Shown: positions 28,001 through 32,933 of the stretch, one piece after another
Layout of the letters: each line of letters opens with the position of its first letter
Position numbering within the stretch: position 1 is the stretch's first letter
DNA from: Sipunculus nudus
Taxonomy: Eukaryota; Annelida; Sipuncula; Golfingiida; Sipunculidae
Direction: 5' to 3'
Assembly (NCBI GenBank): GCA_026874595.1
Contig: CM049319.1
Span: forward strand, 54,574,917 to 54,638,916
DNA length: 64,000 bases
The notes under the pieces: generated by a model
The model's input: the letters and a program-made list of their open reading frames with translations, nothing else
What the model was told of the DNA's origin: nothing
The model's database searches: none
Made by a program: the position numbers and the translations under genes

Positions 28001-30856
28001 AAAGTTATATCAGTCAAGAAAATCTAAATGTACACTCCCAGAGTGGCTGGACACTTCTTCTTTTTTTTTTTTTTTTTTTTGCCATTATTGCCATTTGTTC
28101 CTGCGCCCCCTGGTGATGTAAACAAAGCACAGGGATATGCTCGTGTTCGTGAACAGACGTATGAACAGAAATATGAAAACTAATGACTAATAAATTAATA
28201 ACCCTGCCGCTGTGAATTGTGGGAAGGTCTGGTGCAGGACGGACCGTCACGTGGGCTAGGCCGTTAATGTACGAGTCGTTCCTGTAACTGTCCAAATAAT
28301 TTGCTAAAACATAATATTTATTATACCATATGTCAAATTAGGCGCTTCTACAGCAAACCGCATATGTTGAGAAAGGCAGTGTTTGAAATGTATCCTCTAA
28401 TTCCAGCGTCTCCCTACTCATTGGTTACCTTCGAGACGTGTGAATCTACGACAACCCCTATCGCCTTCACGGCCAGAACGAGGCGGCTTTTTATCCAGTT
28501 CAAAAGTAACGCTGTTAACAATGCAAAAGGATTCTCAATTCCTTACGTCACATACAACGGTAAGTATCGTGCATTTCTATACATTTCGGCCCAGAGAGTA
28601 CCGAACGCGACTATTTGAGTTATTGAGAGTGCCGCCTCGCATTAGCTATTATTACTACATGTATGTGAACAAATCATTTAAAATAAATGCAATTTTAATT
28701 GTAGCACGCCTTCCAAATCTCGTTAGTTGATCCAAAAGTTGCTTTAAATTACTATGAGGCCCTGTCAGGTATATATAATTTTAAAATAGAACGGTGGTTG
28801 CACCTGTGTTACGAAAATTTTATTCATTTCCATGTACCTAAGTTGCCATTTTGTTTGCGAGGATTTAATTTCGCAATATTCGCGAATGGAAAATAATCGC
28901 GAATATGAAACCCTCGGATTTTACAAACTAAGATGAATTCGATAGGATGATGCATCTGCACAAACAGAATAATTTGAAAACATGATTCGTTAATCAGCAA
29001 CCTGACCTGTGCATGGTAAATATAAACTTTATTTATTTTACCTGGATTGTACAACTAGTTGTAATAACTAATACAGGCACTTTCAATGGCTCGGCTGTTG
29101 GCGCTCGGTAGTCTTTAAGGGTGGAGAAAACCAGCACATGCAAACACGCATTAATTATTTTAAACAAAGCAGTAATTACTCCGACACAGGTCATGTAATG
29201 TACTAAGATTTTATTTGTTCTTGTTTTACTTAGATGTTTATATGGTTCTGAGCTGTGGTGCACCTTGACTGACAGAGAACAAAAAATGTTAGAGAGAATG
29301 CATTGATCTTGTTTGAAAATTGCATAGTCTTTAAATAGGCCTATCCGGACAGCTGAGTGGTTAAACGCTCGGCCTTCTCCGCTGGCGACCCATTTTCGAT
29401 ACCTGGTGGGTCTATGAGAGAGGGTTGTAGAAGTCCGTCCAAGGCCGGTGGTTTTTTTCTGGGTTCTCCGATTTCCTCTACCCTTACCAACTACCGAGCG
29501 CCAAAATCCGAGCCATGAAGAGTGCCTCGTATTAGTTATTATAACAAGTTGTACAATCCGTGTAATATAAATAAAGTATATAAAGATCCGCTCAAGATCA
29601 GACACAATGCAGTCATTAGTCGGTATGCCGTCAATAGCATTATTTATATATCGACGTAAACTTATGTTTTAATTTGTCAACTTTGAGGAAATAAATAAGG
29701 CTCTTTGCCGTCACGAATTTTGCTCACACGAGAAATTAGTTACTTCACCAGAAATATTAAGTTTGGATTTATAACTGATTCAGTCAATCTCATTGGTAAA
29801 TAATTGCTACGAGAACATCTGATTAAGTTAGTTTTAGCATAACTCAATTACACCAAGATGTATGTGGAAAAGAATTGTCTCGAACGCTATAATTAATTAC
29901 GAAAAGTCGTCCATTGAAAGACAAACCTTTAATCTTGATGTATTTAGAATGATAAAAAGTGTTCAAGTAGACATCCCTGTATTCTTTGGACAGTACCAAA
30001 AGACATTCCATCCTCATTGGCAGTATTTTCTTTTAATGTGCAATTTCTTGTGAAATTACGGGTGCTAAAAACTTGAAAGGGAGTTTAGTGCCATTTTTGT
30101 GGCAAAACGTTCACTAATGCTATACGTCACGTGACAGTTTCATGTGATAAGACATTAACTGACCGAGAACAACTTTGGGATTTTATCAGTGATGAATTTT
30201 CAGTTGAGTTCAGTGTCTTTATATATGCCAATTTTACAAGAAGATCAGTTCTTAGCTATTCTCTTTCGAGCACCTATAGCTTGTTTAACATATCAAGAAC
30301 AAGCTACATTTTTTGTACAGATCAAGTAATTTCTCCAAATGTGTAACAATACAATTGAAGCGCTATGGCCGTCGGAAGTAAATGCTAATATTATCTAAAA
30401 GATACAGAAAACAGGTATAACTTCAGCAGTGGTTACAACCTACCTAAAATGTGAACCGTATAATTCACATTACTATTTGTGCCTTTTTGTGATATTTGTA
30501 TTATTTTATTGTTCATATTGATATTGATTGTACTCTTCGTTACACAGAGAATCAGTCATTGATTATTGTAAACCAAGCAGTAATTACCCAGGACATGTTG
30601 ACTCTGACAAAGATACTGTACTGAATGTAACATATATGAGTGATGTATTGTTAGATTTGATTTTATTTCATAATAAATAAAATACTGCCTTACTTAGATT
30701 TTATAGGTTCTGGCGCAATCACACACACACACACATATATTTATATATATATATATAACACTGAAAAAAAACAACACTATAAATTCACTACAGTCTGTTT
30801 CGTGAATTTACAGTGTTGTTTTTCTTTAGTGTTATATCGTTCTGGCCTATTCTGTA

Positions 30857-30936
<80 letters not shown>

Positions 30937-32933
30937 TATTATGTGACACATTTCAAATATATTACAATTAATTGTTAGGTTTTAAAGAATAAGGCATTAT
31001 TAAGTCTATAATATATACTCCCCTGTTTTGAAGCCCCTTGTTCGGTTACTGTTTAAAATAAATCGTGTGATTTATTACTCGCCTTATAGAAGAATACCAG
31101 GAGTTGATTGAAGACATTGTCAGGGATGGACGACTTTACAGCTCTCACAAACACCAGGAAGTATTGAAAGTAAGGCTCATTTTACGTGAATTCTCGAACT
31201 AAATAGTCCATTTCAACATCTGCCGTTCACCTCTTATTTTTTTGATAATTTTAAAAACCTTTATATTTTTAATAGTTTCCTGTAAACCTACGTATGGAAG
31301 TGACCACATAATATGGAAAGTAAGAATTTTACAAATAATCCCAAGTTTGTTTCACAGCTTTTAAGTCTCTTTACAATGATCTGGCAGATATGATGTGTCC
31401 CTAAATGATTAGCCATCTTTGTTTTAGATGGTTATATTTTTTAGAGCGTTATCGTGAATCATACAATCAGCAGCCGTCAATTAAGGTTGTCTATGCATGT
31501 GACCAATGAACCTGACCGCCATAAGTGGGTCTAATATGTTGTAAAATGTAGACTGGTTTCTCATCGTTAAAATAATTATGTTTCATAAAAATAAGATGTA
31601 AGGTAATTATTTATTTACCTTGCTCTTTAAATCATCTACTCTACACTATAATTGTTTCCCTTTAAATGTAACTTAAAATATTATCATAGCAAAAAACAGG
31701 TGGACATGAGGGGATAAAACGGACTAGAGCGCTCTACATTAAACACTAGCAATCACCGTTCCGTCAGACGTCGTTTCTGCTCGAAACGAACCTCCACTTG
31801 TTTGGCACTGTGGAACGATCGATGACCACGTGTGTCAGCTGTTAAACTTTAAAATCAAAATTTGTCACATTACAAGGAAACCTCTTCTGTTTACATTTCA
31901 CAAAATATTACTTATTCCGCGAAGTCCTTACTTTAAAATTCCTACTTTTTGTAATTTGCTTTGAAACAATTCAAATCCAACATGTTTAACGAACTACCCT
32001 CTTCACTATACACACTGTTACCAACGCCGGTGGTGTTTTTAGAAACCCTGGAATTGATAACTTAATAATCAATACTGATAAAACAAGTTTTTTTTTAACA
32101 AGTCTGGATAATTATGCCGTTGTTCATGTGGTAGTGCTGAATTATTTAAAGAATATTGATTTTTGCCCCGTGGATTAAGTTCATTTTCATTAGACTCAGG
32201 GTTGAGCAGAAGCGGATACAAAGGGGGTCAAGAGGGTCTGGAACACCTCTTTCCCAACCTAAGCCAAAAGAATTTAACTCAGTTTTTTTACGACCTAGAC
32301 CCATTTCCGGACCTGAGGACTTTTTTTAAGGTTTTCTCTATAGTTTGCTATTGGAATATTGTAAAGTTTCACCATCCATCTGAATTAGACGATAGATTAT
32401 TGATAAAATATATGTTGATCAAATGAAAAATTGTATAACCTTAGAGAGTATCTCGTCGTAAATTATTATTAGGTAATTTTCCATTTACCGGTATATATGA
32501 CATTTTTCACTTCACTGCATTTGCTAAAGGGTACAAATTTCCGCGAAATATAAGAGACTTTTCATGGAAACTTCCGGGGATGGTCATGTAGGGATCTAAA
32601 TTTTGTAAATTTCAATTTCACTCTATATTGCAGGAACTAAACCGGTCTTATCTGTGGACATTTAGCTTTTAAATTCGATTTAAAGTAAATCTTTTTATCA
32701 TACATTCTTTCACAACGATCCAATCAAGACATAAACTATTGTATGTAATATTTTTATGATAGCAGTTAATTATCTGATTTTTTTTTCAGGACCGTAAATT
32801 GTTGTCTTTTCTACTGGAGGTGATAGCTCAGCCGTACAACTACTTCAGATATGCAAATCAGTCACGTGCCATGTTTCCGGAGTCATTCATCAGAATTCTG
32901 ACGCAGAAGGTGAAAAAGTTTTTCTCGCGATAA
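1361..32933 (+). CDS. SCUBE: SCUBE-family gene, 17 3' exons (N-terminus outside window)
   Basis: SCUBE proteins are secreted or cell-surface-tethered glycoproteins that in vertebrates act in Hedgehog release and as growth-factor co-receptors. Exons I placed: 1361-1477, 6225-6341, 7506-7628, 9065-9181, 9851-9973, 10508-10720, 13943-14062, 15008-15154, 16990-17092, 18742-18842, 20929-21090, 22117-22284, 24610-24771, 25197-25394, 28407-28559, 31090-31169, 32790-32933. All junctions are GT-AG and the phases are consistent: mostly 1-1, with phase 2 between exons 9 and 10 and phase 0 before the last exon. The order EGF x5, spacer, GCC2/GCC3 x3, CUB, C-terminal block is the SCUBE order. Vertebrate family members are about 1,000 residues, so roughly 200 residues (signal peptide and first EGF modules) should lie upstream. 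NX[ST] sites occur in several modules, as expected for a secreted protein. Orthology to SCUBE1, 2 or 3 cannot be assigned. Confidence 0.93.
2230..3032 (+). mobile_element. Hairpin element, AGCTCAGCTGACT family (5' end degraded)
   Basis: It begins near a degraded 5' head followed by the CCGTTAACA...CACAAATCGTAACC-like block typical of this family. A perfect GGTGGCGCCACC lies at 2566-2577. It ends with the family's 3' signature: CAGCTGAGCG (3001-3010), a TCC...GGG hairpin and TTTGTT. No coding capacity. The 5' limit is approximate. Confidence 0.5.
3399..5564 (+). mobile_element. Hairpin element, GTATCC family, copy A (HINE-like)
   Basis: The 5' end is a hairpin (3401-3426, GTATCC paired with GGATAC). 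The 3' end has GGGGGATAC (5523-5531), the subterminal inverted counterpart of the 5' head. A perfect hairpin GGCACCTGCGGTGCC (5535-5549) and CTAGTT (5559-5564) follow. The body holds tandem units rich in AGGTCA half-sites (about 4020-4960) and GGTGGCGCCACC at 3725-3736 and 5045-5056. Subterminal inverted repeats plus a 3' hairpin and a T/T target match Helentron/HINE elements. There is no Rep/helicase, so it would be non-autonomous. Confidence 0.55.
6175..6210 (+). mobile_element. 3' terminus of a hairpin element abutting a splice acceptor
   Basis: GATGAGCGTCATGCCCCCTG followed by GGTCACTTGTT matches the 3' end of the AGCTCAGCTGACT family (compare 13674-13708). The last repeat base is about 14 bp from the exon at 6225, so the branch/polypyrimidine region is partly repeat-derived. 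The 5' part of this copy probably starts near 3033. Confidence 0.5.
6225..6341 (+). CDS. SCUBE: SCUBE exon: EGF-like module
   Basis: 117 bp, phase 1 to 1, acceptor TTCCAG, donor GTAAGT. A six-cysteine EGF module with the [12 protein letters not shown] start characteristic of a middle SCUBE EGF module. It lacks the calcium-binding N-terminal signature. The acceptor tract is only 14 bp from the 3' end of a repeat (see 6175-6210). Confidence 0.9.
6396..6640 (+). mobile_element. tRNA-derived SINE
   Basis: An A-box-like GGGGTAGAGC (about 6402-6412) and a B-box-like GATCGAATCTC (6432-6442) lie about 25 bp apart, followed by a conserved non-tRNA body. A truncated reverse copy with the same B-box and body lies at 54563-54660, which shows it is interspersed. 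Not a functional tRNA: no cloverleaf can be drawn. Confidence 0.6.
6641..7505. other. Intron, AT-rich, nothing recognised
   Basis: AT-rich sequence with short (AT)n runs near 6760 and 7110. It ends in an ordinary acceptor (TTACAG). I see no repeat family or open frame that can be supported. Confidence 0.6.
7506..7628 (+). CDS. SCUBE: SCUBE exon: calcium-binding EGF module
   Basis: 123 bp, phase 1 to 1, donor GTATAT. Starts D-I-D-E-C and contains [12 protein letters not shown]. This gives both the calcium-coordination signature and the Asx beta-hydroxylation consensus (C-x-D/N-x4-F/Y-x-C-x-C). Six cysteines, complete module. Confidence 0.93.
7629..9064. other. Intron with diverged dispersed repeats
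   Basis: About 8185-8400 has a diverged direct copy at about 19595-19830; both contain TTTGTAAACACAGCAAT and a GCGG.AACC-type tail. About 8535-8850 holds two related units containing GTGACCTTGACCTT, resembling 35650-36200. No gene. Confidence 0.45.
9065..9181 (+). CDS. SCUBE: SCUBE exon: calcium-binding EGF module
   Basis: 117 bp, phase 1 to 1, donor GTAGGA. Starts D-I-D-E-C. It has [12 protein letters not shown] (hydroxylation consensus) and ends H-C-G-G. The short C-terminal loop (YEKYGISHC) matches the SCUBE module that ends YTLYGFTHC in vertebrates. Possible N-glycosylation site N-K-T. Confidence 0.92.
9473..9826 (+). mobile_element. PIF/Harbinger-type MITE, copy 1
   Basis: 354 bp between two TAA target duplications (9470-9472 and 9827-9829). 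The terminal inverted repeat starts GGCCAAAA and includes GGTATGGTTCTGAGGCAC on the left and its complement (17 of 18 bases) on the right. TWA 3-bp duplications are the PIF/Harbinger signature. A second copy, opposite inside, lies at 54220-54559. No transposase. Its right end is 24 bp from the exon at 9851. Confidence 0.75.
9851..9973 (+). CDS. SCUBE: SCUBE exon: calcium-binding-type EGF module
   Basis: 123 bp, phase 1 to 1, acceptor ATACAG, donor GTAGGC. Starts D-R-N-E-C with [10 protein letters not shown] and [12 protein letters not shown]. It ends HSNKKDCVG, matching the last SCUBE EGF module (HWNKKDCV in vertebrates). This fixes the position of the EGF array relative to the spacer that follows. 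Confidence 0.93.
   Translation, partial: TGMNVPWVTEVAPTSVLTRLGRSSARAAKDTGFTAIRKTV
9974..10507. other. Intron, nothing recognised
   Basis: AT-rich, ordinary donor and acceptor (TTTCCAG). No repeat or gene seen. Confidence 0.6.
10508..10720 (+). CDS. SCUBE: SCUBE exon: first spacer segment, six cysteines
   Basis: 213 bp, phase 1 to 1, donor GTACAA. It encodes 71 residues directly after the last EGF module, with six cysteines (C-P-S-L, L-Y-C-Q, I-C-Q, I-R-C-L, V-R-C-G, P-A-C-S). Vertebrate SCUBE proteins have a shorter cysteine-containing segment at this place. The C...C...W...C pattern resembles a sushi/CCP module, but I cannot confirm that fold. Assignment to the gene rests on position and phase. 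Possible N-glycosylation at N-K-T. Confidence 0.8.
10721..13942. other. Intron with microsatellite, poly-G and a hairpin element
   Basis: (TA)n at about 10787-10813 is followed by a G run at about 10856-10880. About 10900-12020 shows no recognisable element. About 12025-13708 is a member of the AGCTCAGCTGACT family. Two ATTTGCAT octamers occur within about 12640-12680; their meaning is unknown. Confidence 0.5.
12025..13708 (+). mobile_element. Hairpin element, AGCTCAGCTGACT family (possibly composite)
   Basis: The 5' head is TTAGCTCAGCTGACTGAAAG with its hairpin partner AGTCATCGGAG. The 3' end is CAGCTGAGTGTCA, then a perfect TGACCCCAGGGTCA hairpin, then CTTGATTTT. Family blocks repeat internally (GGGAGGTCCATG at about 12158 and 13530). 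This suggests two elements or an internal duplication. Confidence 0.5.
13943..14062 (+). CDS. SCUBE: SCUBE exon: spacer segment
   Basis: 120 bp, phase 1 to 1, acceptor TTTCCAG, donor GTAGGC. Encodes about 40 residues with one cysteine ([15 protein letters not shown]). This corresponds to the vertebrate SCUBE segment in which a T-F-K-L..-x-C-x-L stretch follows the last EGF module. Weakly conserved; supported by phase, position and the cysteine. Confidence 0.8.
14063..15007. other. Intron with a short internal duplication
   Basis: AT-rich. A segment near 14195-14410 is repeated imperfectly near 14380-14600: the TTCGGTAGGCAAGTT, CTCATCAT.AACTGCCAAA and CACATGTATC blocks recur in order. It includes a second copy of the exon-7 donor string (TCGGTAGGCAAGTT at about 14384). 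No gene. Confidence 0.5.
15008..15154 (+). CDS. SCUBE: SCUBE exon: spacer segment with two-cysteine motif
   Basis: 147 bp, phase 1 to 1, donor GTAAGC. Encodes a segment with Y-R-C-T-E-L-C, L-Q-C-G and a final acidic stretch (FELEV). It aligns by pattern with the vertebrate segment reading YVNLTCSSG ... FELET just before the basic block. Supported by phase and flanking exons. Confidence 0.85.
15155..16989. other. Intron carrying a complete hairpin element
   Basis: About 15155-15540 is AT-rich with homopolymers. 15541-16901 is a complete AGCTCAGCTGACT-family element (separate entry). The remaining ~85 bp lead to the acceptor TTTACACAG. Confidence 0.6.
15541..16901 (+). mobile_element. Hairpin element, AGCTCAGCTGACT family, best-defined copy
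   Basis: The 5' end TTTAGCTCAGCTGACTG folds with AGTCATCTGAG (10 of 11 paired). The 3' end has CAGCTGAGCG (from about 16869), a GACACCCCTGGGTCC hairpin region and CTAGTT. The body contains (CCGTCCGT)-like GC-rich sequence, a C run at about 15769-15782, the GGTGGCGCAACC variant of the common palindrome near 15901, and AGGTCA-rich units (16220-16810). The architecture is HINE/Helentron-like. It is an uninterrupted reference for the copy at 43961. Confidence 0.6.
16990..17092 (+). CDS. SCUBE: SCUBE exon: basic RTEKRL block
   Basis: 103 bp, phase 1 in, phase 2 out, donor GTATAC. Encodes [17 protein letters not shown]. This is almost the vertebrate SCUBE signature C-x-x-x-C-I/V-x-x-R-T-E-K-R-L-R-K, followed by a basic amphipathic stretch ending DKNQFKIR. 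It is among the most diagnostic pieces for the family. Confidence 0.94.
17791..18265 (+). mobile_element. Possible MITE with imperfect terminal inverted repeats
   Basis: Left GGTTAAGCTAGCATTCC and right GGAATGCCACCGTAACC are imperfect inverted repeats, and both adjoin ATATGCGTAT-type sequence. The interior repeats GCGTA/TACGC-rich words. No clear target duplication is seen. Confidence 0.4.
18700..18732 (+). mobile_element. 3' terminus of a hairpin element abutting a splice acceptor
   Basis: CACCTGAGCGCCATGACC then TGTGTCACTTGTT matches the 3' end of the AGCTCAGCTGACT family. It stops 9-10 bp before the exon at 18742, so the acceptor's pyrimidine tract is largely repeat-derived. Confidence 0.5.
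18742..18842 (+). CDS. SCUBE: SCUBE exon: linker to the cysteine-rich repeats
   Basis: 101 bp, phase 2 in, phase 1 out, donor GTTAGT. Encodes [10 protein letters not shown] then [14 protein letters not shown]. The vertebrate counterpart has an x-x-x-V-A-K-x-P stretch followed by S-C-G-x-G-Q-x-x-x-x-x-x-C. This cysteine pair opens the GCC2/GCC3 region. Confidence 0.9.
18843..20928. other. Intron with diverged repeats and a C run
   Basis: About 19595-19830 is a direct diverged copy of 8185-8400. About 20140-20275 contains GGACCAAGAAAAGTGGTCGTG, a block also at about 62755-62780. A C run lies at about 20570-20592. No gene. Confidence 0.45.
20929..21090 (+). CDS. SCUBE: SCUBE exon: GCC2/GCC3 cysteine-rich repeat 1
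   Basis: 162 bp, phase 1 to 1, acceptor CGCCAG, donor GTAGGC. Encodes C-S-H-G-S-Y-F-D ... [10 protein letters not shown] ... C-K-L-C-P and ends N-V-S-E-C. This is the ephrin-receptor-like (GCC2/GCC3) repeat. The terminal N-V/M-S-E-C is kept in vertebrate SCUBE proteins and is a potential N-glycosylation site. Confidence 0.94.
21091..22116. other. Intron with a dispersed repeat and a long (AT)n
   Basis: About 21250-21500 has a diverged direct copy at about 31755-32045; TTGAAACAATTC, CCTCTTCACTA and GGTGTTT recur in order. (AT)n occupies about 21959-22031. No gene. Confidence 0.5.
22117..22284 (+). CDS. SCUBE: SCUBE exon: GCC2/GCC3 cysteine-rich repeat 2
   Basis: 168 bp, phase 1 to 1, acceptor GGTCAG, donor GTAAAA (weaker than its neighbours). 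Encodes C-D-P-G-H-Y-S ... [10 protein letters not shown] ... C-L-S-C-G ... F-Q-Q-C. This matches SCUBE repeat 2, which ends F-Q-D-C in vertebrates. A repeat begins 27 bp downstream of the donor. Confidence 0.94.
22312..23832 (+). mobile_element. Hairpin element, GTATCC family, copy B
   Basis: 5' head GTATCCCCAGAC (22314-22325), whose GTATCCC pairs with GGGATAC at 22332-22338. The 3' end has the exact inverse GTCTGGGGATAC (23796-23807) followed by GGTGCCAAGAAATGTTTAGTT. The left arm of the 3' hairpin is lost. The body has a (CCG)n run near 22358, AGTGGCGCCACC (about 22610-22621) and tandem AGGTCA-rich units (22920-23700). It keeps the empty version of the site where the Gypsy element sits at 44675. 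Confidence 0.6.
23833..24609. other. Intron remainder, nothing recognised
   Basis: AT-rich with a C run at about 24000-24012 and a purine-rich stretch near 24270. No gene or assignable repeat. Confidence 0.5.
24610..24771 (+). CDS. SCUBE: SCUBE exon: GCC2/GCC3 cysteine-rich repeat 3
   Basis: 162 bp, phase 1 to 1, acceptor TTTCAG, donor GTAAGT. Encodes C-K-A-G-H-Y-F ... [10 protein letters not shown] ... [16 protein letters not shown], ending D-C-K. The N-T-x-T-D-x-x-G-x-T string is a clear match to SCUBE repeat 3. Potential N-glycosylation at N-R-T. Confidence 0.95.
24772..25196. other. Short intron, nothing recognised
   Basis: AT-rich, one C run near 25132-25143, normal acceptor TTTCCAG. 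Confidence 0.6.
25197..25394 (+). CDS. SCUBE: SCUBE exon: CUB domain, first half
   Basis: 198 bp, phase 1 to 1, donor GTAAGT. Encodes [24 protein letters not shown] then A-E-C-N-W-T-I and D-K-C-G-D. These are cysteines 1-3 of a CUB domain, including the P-N-(Y/W)-P-x-x-Y core. Potential N-glycosylation at N-W-T. Confidence 0.96.
25395..28406. other. Large intron separating the CUB halves; fragments of repeats
   Basis: About 26290-26540 resembles the palindrome-bearing repeats (AACTGGTGGCTCC). About 26850-27080 ends in a CACACAAACACATACACACACAAG tract after a GAGTTATTTTGTGAACG stretch. That is the typical 3' end of a retroposon, but it is too short to classify. About 27420-27720 has an unremarkable open frame without recognisable domain. 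A 20-bp T run lies at about 28062-28081. Confidence 0.4.
28407..28559 (+). CDS. SCUBE: SCUBE exon: CUB domain, second half
   Basis: 153 bp, phase 1 to 1, acceptor TTCCAG, donor GTAAGT. Encodes F-E-T-C-E-S (fourth CUB cysteine), then [18 protein letters not shown] and G-F-S-I-P-Y-V-T-Y. This is close to the vertebrate SCUBE CUB C-terminus. Confidence 0.96.
29031..29130 (-). mobile_element. SINE tail in reverse orientation
   Basis: Reverse complement of the 3' body of the SINE at 29345-29580: shared blocks include GAGCGCC, GAGCCAT, TAGTTATTA and TTGTACAATCC. It is truncated and lacks the tRNA-like head. Confidence 0.65.
29345..29580 (+). mobile_element. tRNA-derived SINE (Leu/Ser-like head)
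   Basis: The head CCGGACAGCTGAGTGGTTAA is an A box with AGTGGTTAA, and TTTTCGATACCT (29393-29404) is a B box. The distance between boxes is compatible with a tRNA with a long variable arm. A conserved body and an AATAAA-like tail follow. The tail recurs in reverse at 29031 and as a fragment at 28610. Confidence 0.65.
30755..30835. repeat. Near-perfect 34-bp inverted repeat (hairpin)
   Basis: Arms 30755-30788 and 30802-30835, loop 13 bp. Each arm starts ATAACACT and ends AAATTCAC. It is flanked by AT microsatellites that may have arisen from a TA target. Probably a tiny MITE or foldback element. Confidence 0.7.
31090..31169 (+). CDS. SCUBE: SCUBE exon: start of conserved C-terminal block
   Basis: 80 bp, phase 1 in, phase 0 out, donor GTAAGG. 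Encodes [17 protein letters not shown], then H-Q-E-V-L-K. This is nearly identical to the vertebrate SCUBE stretch after the CUB domain. Confidence 0.97.
31170..32789. other. Last SCUBE intron
   Basis: About 31755-32045 is the diverged partner of 21250-21500. The rest is AT-rich with no assignable element. It ends in a strong pyrimidine tract TTTTTTTTCAG. Confidence 0.5.
32790..32933 (+). CDS. SCUBE: SCUBE terminal coding exon with stop
   Basis: 144 bp, phase 0, TAA at 32931-32933. Encodes [26 protein letters not shown]-x-S-F-I-R and ends K-K-F-F-S-R. This parallels the vertebrate SCUBE C-terminus (A-H-P-x-N-Y-F-K-Y ... E-M-F-P-x-S-F-I-R-L-L). Potential N-glycosylation at N-Q-S. Confidence 0.96.
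   Translation, partial: DRKLLSFLLEVIAQPYNYFRYANQSRAMFPESFIRILTQKVKKFFSR

Larger units (their letters stand above)
28560..31089. other. Intron with an inverted SINE pair, microsatellites and a hairpin
   Basis: It holds SINE-tail fragments at about 28610-28690 and 29031-29130, a SINE at 29345-29580, (CA/TA)n at about 30718-30757, a 34-bp hairpin (30755-30835) and (AT)n at about 30858-30932. About 29600-30700 shows no assignable element. Confidence 0.55.

Noticed and set aside
29033-29605. 190-codon minus-strand open frame
   Set aside because: It spans the inverted SINE pair and the spacer between; the frame is explained by repeat sequence.
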